DNA of 47,287 nucleotides from an uncultured Collinsella sp. (GCA_900541015.1 UQIB01000022.1:1-47287); one strand, 5' to 3'. Shown: positions 15,873-24,537, numbered from the stretch's first letter. Notes: generated by a model from the letters alone, not told the origin. Made by a program: numbers and translations.

Positions 15873-16361
15873 ATGTGCCTCCTTGCATCGTTTTTATCGC
15901 GCACTATCTTATCCGAGCCGGGGCACGTTCGCACAGCGCGCGTATGACGGTTGCAAAACCACCCCATTTGAAACAAAGGCAAAAAAGTACTTGCAAAGAC
16001 GCGTTCCGACATATAAGTTGATAAAAGACCGCCGTTGCGGTTTTAAGTAGATCGAGCATATGAAGTTTGAGTTTTAGCGTGTAAGAAAAGGAAGATCGGC
16101 AAAGTACAACCCCAAACGCAATGACAACTTAATGAGGTAACTGCCACATGTGAGGCACCCAGGGCATTGCTGTCTCGATTTTGAGCACGATGCCTTCCGC
16201 CTTGCATGGGCCGTTCCATCCCACCCCTGCAGCAACTGCCTCACGGGCTCATTGAAAACCGCATAGCACCCCAACGTCAGCACATCACCCACGGCAAGCA
16301 CATCACTCACGACAACCAACACATCAACAAACAGCACGAACATCAACCGATTGGAGAAGCT
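15873..16361. other. 489-base gene-free region with short repeats
   Basis: No credible coding sequence was found. A small hairpin ACCGC-CGTT-GCGGT followed by TTT lies at about 16028-16044 (plus strand). From 16281 to 16348 the plus strand is C-rich and G-poor, with four loose copies of ACATCA at 7-25 base spacing, just before the ribosome site of the next gene. This could be an untranslated leader or a Rho-loading stretch. Promoters for both flanking genes must lie here, but none is convincing. Confidence 0.4.
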
Positions 16362-17252
16362 ATGACAAACCACCGCGCTGAAGACGGCGGTAAGAAAAGC
16401 ATTCTGGATGCCCGAATTGAGCGAGCATATGCAAACGAATATGACGCCGCCTTTGCCGCCGCGACCATCAAGAACTACGCGTCGCTACCGCTCGCGACGA
16501 TCTTGGCCGACCACCCTCAACTGCTGAAGCGCTGCACAAAGATCATGGGCGACCCCGACATTCGCAAGCTGACAGACCCCTATGCCCCAAAACGCGACAA
16601 CGATTCGTGCGTCCTTACCGTAGGCTGCCTAGCCCATATGCTTACGGCGCTCGACACGAAACTCAAGCTCGAATGGGAACCCGACGAGCGTCATGAACTC
16701 GAAAGCAAGCGGAACACCCTGCGCACCGCACTGTTCCTTCCGTTGGACGGCCTCAAGCGCTGCAACGTCGAGCTCAATACACAGGCGCGGCAAAAGCCCG
16801 GGACCACGGGGCAGAAAACTCCAAGACCCCATGCGGCCATCGTCGACCGCAACCGATATAACCGCATGACCGCGCACTTTTCCGCCGAGGGAGCAGCCAT
16901 AAGGACGCTGATCGACCTGCTGTGCCTCCTGAGCATCAACGAGCTATTTGAGGGCTATCTCGCCCTTGTTCCCGCGACGGCACCCAAGTCGGTAGCAAAG
17001 ATCATCGAGACCTGCAGACGCCAGTTTGAGCGCCATCGCAATGGCAGCGAGATGAACGCCAGCATCGCGCAGTACTACGCGGCTCATTACAAAAATGACG
17101 GATGTGCCCCTGCCGAGCATCAGCTGCGGCTCGCCTACACCACGCCCGTCGCAACGCTCCATCGCTTTGGAGCCCTTGGCGCTTGCGAGCCGCACGAACA
17201 GGCAGCCTGCCCCACAACCGAGCTCGATCTCAGGCTCGGACGAACCCTGTAG
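16362..17252 (+). CDS. Unknown protein of the ClpP/VirD4 cassette
   Basis: A 296-residue soluble, probably mostly helical protein of no recognised family. The start at 16362 follows TTGGAGAAG; longer in-frame openings enter the repeat-rich leader. Visible features are a basic N-terminus, a central patch of charged residues and no signal peptide or long membrane helix. It ends 63 bases before the ClpP-like gene and reads the same way, so it is probably in the same transcript. A role as accessory or substrate of the protease or ATPase is only inferred from position. Confidence 0.6.
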   Translation: MTNHRAEDGGKKSILDARIERAYANEYDAAFAAATIKNYASLPLATILADHPQLLKRCTKIMGDPDIRKLTDPYAPKRDNDSCVLTVGCLAHMLTALDTKLKLEWEPDERHELESKRNTLRTALFLPLDGLKRCNVELNTQARQKPGTTGQKTPRPHAAIVDRNRYNRMTAHFSAEGAAIRTLIDLLCLLSINELFEGYLALVPATAPKSVAKIIETCRRQFERHRNGSEMNASIAQYYAAHYKNDGCAPAEHQLRLAYTTPVATLHRFGALGACEPHEQAACPTTELDLRLGRTL

Positions 17253-17315
17253 CCCGCCAGCCCCTCCGCGGGCAACAATCCTATTCCACAACACAACCAA
17301 CAGAAAGGAGTCCTC

Positions 17316-17933
17316 ATGGACACCAATCATTCCCCCATCATCAGCCCCCTCACCATGCGTGAATCCGCCCGAGGTATCACGCTCACCAGCATTTACGATG
17401 AGATGCTTGCCCGTCGCGAGCTCTCCGTCATGGGAAACATCGAAACCCCGATGGCCCACGACCTATGCCAGCAGATCCGCCTGCTCGATGCCACCGACCC
17501 CAGCCGCCCCATCACCATATTTGTCGCCAGCGCCGGCGGAAGCGTGCGATCGGGTCTTGCGATCTATGACGCCATGCGCCTCGCATCGTGCCTCATCCGC
17601 ACCGTCTGCCTGGAATTCGCCGCGTCCATGGGCGCCGTGATCTTTATGGGCGGCGACGATCGCCGTATGGCGCCCCATGCAGAGCTCATGATTCACGACC
17701 CGCTGATCCCCCAGGGGGCAGGCGGCTCGGCACTTGCGCTGCAGGAAACCAGCCGGCGTCTCATGCAGACCCGCAAGACCCTCACGCAAATCCTCTCGGA
17801 CCGCAGCGGCCTCACGCCCAAGCGCATCCAGTCCCTCACTGCAAAAGACACCTACCTTTCGGCCGAGCGCGCCGTCGAGCTCGGCTTTGCCCACGAAATC
17901 CTCTCGACCACCAAGGAGGTCGCCCATGTCTAA
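17316..17933 (+). CDS. ClpP-like serine protease
   Basis: A 205-residue protein of the ClpP fold. The oxyanion strand is FVASAGGSV (69-77), the nucleophile lies in AASMGA (S104), the histidine in MIHDP (H127), and D178 in KDTYLSAERAVELGF completes the triad, so it is likely active. It diverges from housekeeping ClpP, as the usual NSPGG is replaced by ASAGG. The ribosome site is AAAGGAG. Its last 8 bases overlap the ATG of the VirD4-like gene, which indicates coupled synthesis. A ClpX or ClpA partner is not present nearby. Confidence 0.82.
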   Translation: MDTNHSPIISPLTMRESARGITLTSIYDEMLARRELSVMGNIETPMAHDLCQQIRLLDATDPSRPITIFVASAGGSVRSGLAIYDAMRLASCLIRTVCLEFAASMGAVIFMGGDDRRMAPHAELMIHDPLIPQGAGGSALALQETSRRLMQTRKTLTQILSDRSGLTPKRIQSLTAKDTYLSAERAVELGFAHEILSTTKEVAHV

Positions 17934-19230
17934 CCTCACCAGCCGCCTCGCCGCATCTGAGTCCGCATCGTCCACCATCCTCGCCAAGGATCGAACGCTT
18001 TCCTGCGACACCCGCCAGACGGGACTCAACAACAACGCACTTGTGATCGGCCCCTCGGGAGCCGGCAAGACCCGAAACGTCCTCAAGCCCAACCTGCTGC
18101 AAATGAACGCAAGCTACATCGTGCTCGACACCAAAGGCACGCTCTGTCGCGAAGTGGGACCCGTGCTGGCAGCCCACGGCTACCGCGTGCAATGTCTCAA
18201 CTTCGCCGACCTCAACACCGTCCCGGCCCTTGCGCCCGGCATCGAGCGCTGCGGCTACAACCCCCTGAGGCACATTCGCCGCAAGGCGGACGGCAGGCCC
18301 AACCAGCAGGACATCCTCTCGGTAGCAAAGGCCATCTGCCCCATCGAGGACAACAACCAGCCTTTTTGGGATCATGCGGCGGCAAACCTGCTGTCGTGTC
18401 TTATCGCCTACGTCACCGAACAGCTACCCGCCGACGAGCAGACGATCAGCTCGGTCATCAAGCTGATCGAGCACCTGCAGGACGGTGCCACGGGTCGATT
18501 GTTTGACGACCTGATCACGACCGACCCCCAAAGCTATGCCCTCTCGCTATGGCGACGCTACGCCATTACGCAAAATGCCGAGCGCATGCACGCGAGCATC
18601 GTCGGCATCCTTGCCGAAAAGGTCATGTGTCTGGGATTCGACGGTGCGGCACAGCTCTATCGTGAGTGCCATCAGGTGGACTTCGCTTCCATGGGACACA
18701 CCCCCTGCGCCCTGTTTGTAACCGTGAGCGATATTGACCGCAATCTCGATCCGCTGACCGGCCTCTTTATTTCGCAGGCGTTTATGGGCCTCATTCGTGA
18801 GGCCGATAGGCAGCCCGGCGGCAGCCTGCCCGTGCCCGTGCGCTTTATGCTCGATGACTTCGCAAATCTGCAGATCCCCCAGATCGACAACGTGCTCTCG
18901 ATTATCCGAAGCCGCAACATCTGGGCAACGCTGCTGCTGCAGTCGACCAACCAGCTCGATGCGCTCTATGGCGAGGCACGCGCACGCTCCATCATGGGCA
19001 ACTGCGACACGCATCTGGTGCTGGCGTTCCAGGATCCCGAGAGTGCCCGGGTGTTTTCCGACCGCGCCGACGCGCTGCCCAGCACGCTCATGGCGACGCC
19101 GATCGATCGCTCGTGGCTCTTTGTACGCGGTCGCACTCCCGAACAGGTCGAGCGCTTTAGGCTCGAAGACCATCCGCTCTACGGGGAGCTGCCCGAGGCG
19201 CAGCGAGGCCATGCGGAGGCCGAGATCTAG
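17926..19230 (+). CDS. Soluble VirD4/TraG-like ATPase
   Basis: A 434-residue ATPase of the type IV coupling protein family. Walker A is GPSGAGKT (42-49). YIVLDTKGTLCREVG follows, Walker B is the LDDFANL segment (about 309-315), and LLQSTNQLDALYG is the typical motif downstream. Normal VirD4/TraG proteins have N-terminal membrane helices and exceed 550 residues. This one starts only about 40 residues before Walker A and has no membrane segment. The start at 17926 follows AAGGAGG. No relaxase, integrase or other conjugation gene is seen around it. Confidence 0.82.
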   Translation: MSNLTSRLAASESASSTILAKDRTLSCDTRQTGLNNNALVIGPSGAGKTRNVLKPNLLQMNASYIVLDTKGTLCREVGPVLAAHGYRVQCLNFADLNTVPALAPGIERCGYNPLRHIRRKADGRPNQQDILSVAKAICPIEDNNQPFWDHAAANLLSCLIAYVTEQLPADEQTISSVIKLIEHLQDGATGRLFDDLITTDPQSYALSLWRRYAITQNAERMHASIVGILAEKVMCLGFDGAAQLYRECHQVDFASMGHTPCALFVTVSDIDRNLDPLTGLFISQAFMGLIREADRQPGGSLPVPVRFMLDDFANLQIPQIDNVLSIIRSRNIWATLLLQSTNQLDALYGEARARSIMGNCDTHLVLAFQDPESARVFSDRADALPSTLMATPIDRSWLFVRGRTPEQVERFRLEDHPLYGELPEAQRGHAEAEI

Positions 19231-19307
19231 GCGCAGGGTTCTCGCAGCGCGCGACGCCCCGGCGATGTTCCACAAAGGCCGTGCGCCCCGGGACCACGGC
19301 AAAAGCA

Positions 19308-19340
19308 AAGGGGCCCGCATCCGATAGGATACGGGCCCCT
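19308..19340 (-). terminator. Terminator after pgi
   Basis: AGGGGCCCG and CGGGCCCCT form the base of a stem that continues with ATCC/GGAT around a short loop. On the minus strand TTTGCTTTTG follows. It is placed between the end of the plus-strand cassette and the end of pgi, and suits pgi best. Confidence 0.7.
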
Positions 19341-19372
19341 GACTATAAGGCGCGATACGTTAACAGCAGCGA

Positions 19373-21067
19373 CTACTTGCGATGCGCGCGATAGAACTCG
19401 ATGAGCGCCTGGGTCGAAGCGTCCTGCTCGGCCTTGGCGGCGTCGTCGTGGAAGGCCGGGGTGATCTGCTTGGCAAGCTGCTTGCCCAGCTCGACGCCCC
19501 ACTGGTCGTAGGAGTCGATGCCCCAGACCGTGCCCTCGACAAACGTAATGTGCTCGTACAGGGCGATGAGCTCGCCGAGTGCGAACGGGGTCAGCGTGTC
19601 GCCGAAGATCGAGGTCGTCGGGCGGTTGCCCTCAAAGCAACGGGCCGGGACGATCTGCTCGGGCGTGCCCTCGGCGCGCACCTCATCGGCCGTCTTGCCA
19701 AAGGCGAGCGCCTTGGTCTGGGCCAGGAAGTTGCCCAGGAACAGCTCGTGGACATCCTGGCCGCTGTCGGTCGCAGGGTTGGCAGTGTTGGCGAAGGCGA
19801 TGAAATCGGCCGGAACCACCACGGTACCCTGGTGCAGCAGCTGGTAGAAGGCGTGCTGACCGTTGGTGCCGGGCTCGCCCCAGAAAATCTCACCGGTGTC
19901 GGAGGTCACGGCGCTGCCGTCCCAGCGGACGTGCTTGCCGTTGGACTCCATGGTGAGCTGCTGCAGGTAGGCCGGGAAACGGTGCAGATACTGGCAGTAC
20001 GGCAGCACGGCGTGGCTCTTGGAGCCGAAGAAGTTGACGTACCAGACGTTGAACAGACCCATCAGCGCGACGGCGTTGTTCTCGAGCGGCGTGTTGCAGA
20101 AGTACTCGTCGATGGCATGGAAGCCCTCGAGGAACTGCTGGAAACGCTCGGGGCCGAGCACGACGATCAGCGACAGGCCCACGGCGGAGTCAACGGAATA
20201 GCGGCCGCCGACCCAGTTCCAGAAACCGAAGGCGTTGGCGGGGTCGATACCGAAGGCCTCAACCTTCTCGAGTGCGGTGGAGACGGCGACGAAGTGCTTT
20301 GCCACGGCCTCGGCGTTCTGCTCATCGGACCCGTCGATGGCACCCTGAGCCTTGAGCTGCTCGAGCATCCAGGTCTTGACCTCGCGGGCGTTGGTGAGGG
20401 TCTCGAGCGTGGTGAAAGTCTTGGAGACGATAATCACGAGCGTGGTCTCGGGATCGAGGCCCTTGAGCTTCTCTGCCTGATCGTTGGGGTCGATGTTGGA
20501 GATGTAGCGGCAGTCGATACCGGCGTCGGCATAGGGGCGCAGAGCCTCGTAAGCCATGACCGGGCCCAAATCGGAGCCGCCGATGCCGATGGACACCAGG
20601 TGCTCGATCTTTTTGCCGGTAACACCCTTCCACTCACCGGAGCGCACGCGCTCGGCGAAGGCATACATGCGGTCCAGGACCTCGTGCACGTCGGCGACGA
20701 CGTCCTGGCCGTCGACGATGAGCTGGCCCTTCTCGCTTGCCGGGCGGCGCAGCGCGGTGTGCAGGACAGCGCGGTCCTCGGTGGTGTTGATGTGCTCGCC
20801 GGAGAACATGGCGTCGCGGCGCTCCTCGAGCTTCACCTCGCGGGCAAGATCGCACAGCAGCTTGACGGTCTCATCGGTCACCAGGTTCTTCGACAGATCG
20901 AAGTGCAGGTCACCGGCGTCAAAGCTCAGCTTGTTCACGCGCTCGGCATCGGCGGCGAACCAGGCCTTGAGGTCGATACCCTCGGCCTCGAGCTTCTCCT
21001 GATGGGCCTCGAGTGCCTTCCAAGCGGCAGTCGACGTAGCATCGATAGGTGCGGCAACAGTTGCCAT
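19373..21067 (-). CDS. pgi: Glucose-6-phosphate isomerase
   Basis: A 564-residue phosphoglucose isomerase. Signatures are IGIGGSDLGPVMAYEAL, FTTLETLTN and VGGRYSVDSAVGL, and near the C-terminus WGVELGKQLA with the catalytic lysine that follows. It interconverts glucose 6-phosphate and fructose 6-phosphate in glycolysis. Length agrees with the long bacterial form. The ATG at 21067 behind GAGGAGG is chosen over a GTG at 21094. It would take up glucose 6-phosphate released by the FrlB-like deglycase elsewhere in the window. Confidence 0.95.
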   Translation of the reverse strand: MATVAAPIDATSTAAWKALEAHQEKLEAEGIDLKAWFAADAERVNKLSFDAGDLHFDLSKNLVTDETVKLLCDLAREVKLEERRDAMFSGEHINTTEDRAVLHTALRRPASEKGQLIVDGQDVVADVHEVLDRMYAFAERVRSGEWKGVTGKKIEHLVSIGIGGSDLGPVMAYEALRPYADAGIDCRYISNIDPNDQAEKLKGLDPETTLVIIVSKTFTTLETLTNAREVKTWMLEQLKAQGAIDGSDEQNAEAVAKHFVAVSTALEKVEAFGIDPANAFGFWNWVGGRYSVDSAVGLSLIVVLGPERFQQFLEGFHAIDEYFCNTPLENNAVALMGLFNVWYVNFFGSKSHAVLPYCQYLHRFPAYLQQLTMESNGKHVRWDGSAVTSDTGEIFWGEPGTNGQHAFYQLLHQGTVVVPADFIAFANTANPATDSGQDVHELFLGNFLAQTKALAFGKTADEVRAEGTPEQIVPARCFEGNRPTTSIFGDTLTPFALGELIALYEHITFVEGTVWGIDSYDQWGVELGKQLAKQITPAFHDDAAKAEQDASTQALIEFYRAHRK

Positions 21068-21192
21068 AGAGTCCTCCTCAGCATACGGGCGCACGCCTCC
21101 ATGCGCCCGGACATTCAGATGCCACTATTCTAGCGCAGGTCAAGACTATAATCAGCGAGCGTTGCCAATCGGCCCCCAAACGGCAACCGACC

Positions 21193-21220
21193 AAATAGGG
21201 ACAGGTTTATTTTGGCAGGT
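21193..21220 (+). repeat. 28-base repeat, left copy
   Basis: The sequence from AAATAGGGAC through GGTTTATTTTGG to AGGT recurs in inverted orientation at 21920-21947 with only four differences. The two copies bracket the truncated Fe-ADH-like gene. It resembles a short intergenic repeat family; no transposase is present. Confidence 0.55.
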
Positions 21221-21266
21221 CAAACGCTTTACCAATCAAAAATAACCCGTCTTTTTATGCCAAATA

Positions 21267-21842
21267 TTAGGCCGCGGCACACACGCTACCGAGCAACTCG
21301 CGCAGAGGAGACCCAATGCCCTCAAGCAATTCGGGAGCGATAATGGCAAAAACGGGAACCTCGCCGGCTCCCGCGACGGCAGGCACCTTGCCCTCCGAGA
21401 CAATACATCCATAAGGGACAAAACCGTCTTCGCCGGCATCGAGCGCCGCCATGCGACGCGCGAGTTCGCGCGCAAAGCCGGCAGTATCGGCATCGCCGAT
21501 CGCCAGGACAAAGTCCACGCCTTCGTCGGTCGCCAGGGCCACGGCTTCGTCGATCAGCTCGTCTCCCCCGTCGCCCCCAACCGAGCCGCAGCGGAAAAGT
21601 ACGCGCTCGAGTAGGGCTCGATCAAGCGAGCTGAGCGCCGCCGAGACGAGCTCATCACGCGTATGTTTGTCACCGCCTAGCACCACCAGCGCCTTGGTGC
21701 CGCCGTAGTGAGCGACCAGTCGTCCACACCAGCGAGCCACGTCTCCATCCGCAACAAGGCGCGTCGGCATACCAAACCCATAATTGACCATCGTTTCCAC
21801 AACCCTTCCGTGCATGTAGGTGGCACCAATCGCTAGGCTCAT
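21267..21842 (-). CDS. Fe-ADH-like N-terminal domain only (truncated, possibly decayed)
   Basis: A 191-residue protein resembling the NAD-binding half of iron-containing alcohol dehydrogenases: NYGFGMPTRLV, ALVVLGGDKHTRDELV and DEGVDFVLAIGDADTAG. The usual GGGSxxD nucleotide motif is GDADTAG here. The whole helical metal-binding half with the Asp/His ligands is missing, as the family normally has about 380 residues. No strong ribosome site is seen at 21842; an inner ATG at 21791 is an alternative. Catalytic activity is unlikely. It lies between two inverted 28-base repeats. Confidence 0.55.
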   Translation of the reverse strand: MSLAIGATYMHGRVVETMVNYGFGMPTRLVADGDVARWCGRLVAHYGGTKALVVLGGDKHTRDELVSAALSSLDRALLERVLFRCGSVGGDGGDELIDEAVALATDEGVDFVLAIGDADTAGFARELARRMAALDAGEDGFVPYGCIVSEGKVPAVAGAGEVPVFAIIAPELLEGIGSPLRELLGSVCAAA

Positions 21843-21919
21843 GCTACGAAGCGAGGTTTTCCGAGCTGTTTCACACTCTTTAGGGCTGCGTTAAATACCC
21901 GATGCAACCGCACGACCAT

Positions 21920-21947
21920 ACCTACCAAAACAAACCAGTCCCTTTTT
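21920..21947 (-). repeat. 28-base repeat, right copy (inverted)
   Basis: This is the reverse-complement partner of 21193-21220 with four mismatches. It lies just before the promoter of the Y-family polymerase gene, about 700 bases from the left copy. Confidence 0.55.
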
Positions 21948-21955
21948 GACAGGTT

Positions 21956-22015
21956 TTGACGATGTCCGGACGAGCGGGTATTATCGAACAGATATTCGAT
22001 AAGAACATGTGTTTG
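21956..22015 (+). promoter_or_regulatory. SOS promoter with two LexA-like boxes
   Basis: TTGACG (21956-21961) and TATTAT (21979-21984) are 17 bases apart. Immediately after the -10 lies the palindrome TCGAACAGATATTCGA (21984-21999), close to the Gram-positive LexA consensus CGAACN4GTTCG. AGAACATGTGTTTG (22002-22015) is a second, less perfect box. Both would be covered by LexA at the transcription start, giving DNA-damage induction of the polymerase gene. Confidence 0.7.
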
Positions 22016-22029
22016 ATGAAAGGACACGG

Positions 22030-23535
22030 ATGGCGCACGAGCAGCACACCTATATCTGCATCGACCTCAAGACGTTTTATGCCAGCGTCGAGTGCGTCGA
22101 CCGTGGGCTCGATCCGCTCACCACCAACCTGGTCGTTGCCGACGAATCGCGCGGGCGCACGACCATCTGCCTCGCCATCACACAGGCTATGAAGGACTTA
22201 GGGATTCACAACCGCTGCCGCCTATTTGAGATTCCCGATGGCATCGACTACATCACGGCCGTACCGCGCATGCAGCATTACATGGAGGTGTCGGCGAAAA
22301 TCTACGGTATCTATCTGGAATACGTCAGCCCCCAGGACGTGCACGTCTACTCCATCGATGAGTGCTTTATCGACGTGACGCCCTATCTGGACCTCTATCA
22401 CACAGATGCGGAAGGGCTCGCCTGCACGCTGCGCGACGAGGTCTTGGCGCGCACCGGCATCACGGCGACGGTCGGCATCGGCCCCAACCTATTCCAGGCC
22501 AAGGTGGCGCTCGACGTCACCGCCAAGCACGTACCCAGTCGCATCGGCAAACTCGACGACGAGACCTTTCGCAAGGAGATCTGGCCCCATCGCCCCATCA
22601 CCGACATCTGGGGCATCGGCCCCGGCGTGGCGGCCCGTCTCGAGAAATACGGCGTCTACGATCTGATGGGCGTCGCGGCACTCGACGAAAACCTGCTTTA
22701 CGACGAGCTCGGCGTCAACGCCGAATATCTCATCGACCACGCCTTCGGGCGCGAGCCAACGACCATCGCCGATATCCAAGCCTATCGCCCGCAGGCAACC
22801 TCAACCACCACAGGACAGGTGCTCTCGAAGGGCTATGCCTACGAGCAAGCCTACACCGTCTTACGCGAGATGGTCGACAACGCCGTGTTGGACTTAGTCG
22901 ATAAGCACGTGGTCTGCGACAGCATCTCGCTCTTTGTGGGTTATGCGAGCGAGCGTGCCGACATACGCCGCCTCGACGCCAGCGGCACAGCGCAATATGT
23001 GGACGGATGCGGGCACCTGCGCTCGAGCACGTCGAGCATCGAACCCACCGCAACCGCCGGCCCCGGGCTCGCGCCCCGTGCTCCCAAGCCCGTCCAGCGC
23101 GATGACGAAAGGCGTCGCCTGGTGCGCGAAGCGCAGGCAATCGATGGCATCTTTGTGGGAGAGCATGGCGGCAAACCGCGCGGTGGCTATGCCGCACTCT
23201 TTGCGCACTCCAACGCCTCGCGAAAGCTACCCGAGCGCACCAATTCGTTTAAGAAGATCATGGGCTATTTCGATGATCTCTGGGCGCAAACCGTCGACCC
23301 TAAACGACCGGTCAAGCGCATCAACCTGGGCTTTGGCAATCTTGTGCCCGAGGAATTTGCCACTATCGATCTGTTTAGCGATATCGAGGCCGATGAGCGC
23401 GAGCGCGACCTGGCGCGCGCCGTCCTGGCCGTGAAAAGCAAATACGGCAAGAACGCACTCGTCAAGGGATTAAGCTTTACCGCCGGCGCCACCGCGCGCG
23501 AACGCAACGACCAAGTTGGAGGACACCGTGCCTAA
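22030..23535 (+). CDS. Y-family translesion DNA polymerase (UmuC/UvrX type)
   Basis: A 501-residue Y-family polymerase. The catalytic carboxylates lie in ICIDLKTFYASVE near the N-terminus and VYSIDECFIDVT. ATVGIGPNLFQAKVALD and the helix-hairpin-helix ITDIWGIGPGVAARLEKYG follow, then the little-finger domain and a C-terminal DLFSD segment. It copies damaged DNA. The start at 22030 has AAAGGA upstream. LexA-like boxes precede it, and the YolD-like gene overlaps its end by 8 bases, the arrangement known for Firmicute uvrX/umuC-yolD operons. Confidence 0.88.
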   Translation: MAHEQHTYICIDLKTFYASVECVDRGLDPLTTNLVVADESRGRTTICLAITQAMKDLGIHNRCRLFEIPDGIDYITAVPRMQHYMEVSAKIYGIYLEYVSPQDVHVYSIDECFIDVTPYLDLYHTDAEGLACTLRDEVLARTGITATVGIGPNLFQAKVALDVTAKHVPSRIGKLDDETFRKEIWPHRPITDIWGIGPGVAARLEKYGVYDLMGVAALDENLLYDELGVNAEYLIDHAFGREPTTIADIQAYRPQATSTTTGQVLSKGYAYEQAYTVLREMVDNAVLDLVDKHVVCDSISLFVGYASERADIRRLDASGTAQYVDGCGHLRSSTSSIEPTATAGPGLAPRAPKPVQRDDERRRLVREAQAIDGIFVGEHGGKPRGGYAALFAHSNASRKLPERTNSFKKIMGYFDDLWAQTVDPKRPVKRINLGFGNLVPEEFATIDLFSDIEADERERDLARAVLAVKSKYGKNALVKGLSFTAGATARERNDQVGGHRA

Positions 23536-23953
23536 ACCCAAACAACAGCCCGTGCGCCCGCCGACCGTCTTCGAGCGCCTGGCGGACCCCGAGGGCAGAC
23601 GCCGCGCCGCCGACCCCAACCTCACAGCCAACGGTGCCGTGCGCGCCAACCGCGCCGCACAGTTTATGCCCTTTGCCGCCCTCACGGGATACTACGAACT
23701 CGTGCGCAAGCAGGAAATCACCGTCGAGCCAAAACATGAGCTCACGGAAGAAAAAGCCCTCGTGCTTTCTAAAAAGCTCGAGGGTCTCAAACGTGGCGAC
23801 TTGGTTCGTGTCACCTATTACGATACATACGGCTATCGCAGCCGCACCGGCATCCTCGACGAGGCGCTCCCCGCCTTCAAGCTCCTCAAGCTCAAAGACA
23901 TCGCCATCGACTTCGACGACATCCAAGACATCGAACTGCGCGGACGAGCCTAG
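23528..23953 (+). CDS. YolD-like protein
   Basis: A 141-residue protein with RANRAAQFMPFAALTGYYELV, the hallmark of YolD-like proteins, followed by a small beta domain (LKRGDLVRVTYYDTYGY) and a C-terminal acidic tail. YolD proteins are partners of UmuC-type polymerases, perhaps filling the UmuD role; their action is not settled. A GTG start at 23528 behind GGAGG overlaps the polymerase stop by 8 bases, so the pair is translationally coupled and shares SOS control. Confidence 0.82.
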   Translation: MPKPKQQPVRPPTVFERLADPEGRRRAADPNLTANGAVRANRAAQFMPFAALTGYYELVRKQEITVEPKHELTEEKALVLSKKLEGLKRGDLVRVTYYDTYGYRSRTGILDEALPAFKLLKLKDIAIDFDDIQDIELRGRA

Positions 23954-23979
23954 CCAAGGAAGCGCATCCAGGGCGGCGC

Positions 23980-24363
23980 TTACAGCGTCATGACGTAGTA
24001 GCCCGCGTCTTTCACGGCCGTCTCGAGGACACCACGATCAACCGGCTGTTTAGAGCGCACACGTGCCGTGTGATCCGCATACGTCACCGTTGCCCACACG
24101 CCATCCAGCGCATTCAGGGCATTGGCCACGTTCTGAGCGCAGCCGTCACAGCTCATGCCGCCGATGAGCAGCTCATCGCTATAGGGATAGTGCGATGCAT
24201 CGGTATCCACCACAACAACCTTTTTGGTTTTCTTGCCGCTCGTACCATCGCTGCAACAACTCTTCCCGTGTGTCGAAGCGGCAATGCGACGCAGTCCAAA
24301 AAACATGCCGACGGCAATGACGGCCAGCACGATGAGATTCGCAGGGTTGAGCAAGTCGCTCAT
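23980..24363 (-). CDS. Membrane-anchored HMA-domain (copper chaperone-like) protein
   Basis: A 127-residue protein with an N-terminal membrane helix (residues 7-24), a short linker containing CCSDG (36-40), and a heavy-metal-associated domain with the metal motif GMSCDGC (69-75). The fold and CxxC match CopZ/MerP-type metal carriers for Cu(I) or Zn. Tethering to the membrane is less common and may hand metal to a P-type ATPase not in this window. The start at 24363 follows AGGGGAA. It stands alone, convergent with the YolD-like gene. Confidence 0.8.
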   Translation of the reverse strand: MSDLLNPANLIVLAVIAVGMFFGLRRIAASTHGKSCCSDGTSGKKTKKVVVVDTDASHYPYSDELLIGGMSCDGCAQNVANALNALDGVWATVTYADHTARVRSKQPVDRGVLETAVKDAGYYVMTL

Positions 24364-24471
24364 GCGTTCCCCTTTCAAGTAGCCCTATCTAGATACCCTC
24401 ATGGGGTGTCCCCATCTTAACCCAAAATCATGTCGGTTCGGTCAATTAGTTTCCCTATTCAAACTTTTTTG

Positions 24472-24514
24472 TTGACCATGGCTTACTTTCGTGTATAAGT
24501 TTTCCTAGGCTAAC
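24472..24514 (+). promoter_or_regulatory. Promoter with iron-box-like element for the DUF3793 gene
   Basis: TTGACC (24472-24477) and TATAAG (24494-24499) are 16 bases apart. CCTAGGCTAAC (24504-24514), overlapping the likely start site, matches the right half of the DtxR/IdeR iron box (TTAGGTTAGGCTAACCTAA) at nine of its ten core bases; the left half is poor. Iron repression is a hypothesis that fits the flavodoxin downstream. Confidence 0.45.
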
Positions 24515-24537
24515 AGTTTAGATCCGTAAGGAGCGCC

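Noticed and set aside
16281..16348. CRISPR-like array from the ACATCA repeats
   Set aside because: Repeats are six bases, irregularly spaced and without spacers of constant length; no cas genes.
19382..21133. Long plus-strand open frame opposite pgi
   Set aside because: It is the complement of a certain pgi gene in GC-rich DNA, with no start signals or family motifs.
21193..21947. Insertion sequence with terminal inverted repeats
   Set aside because: No transposase, no visible target duplication, and the enclosed gene is an enzyme fragment; recorded only as a repeat pair.
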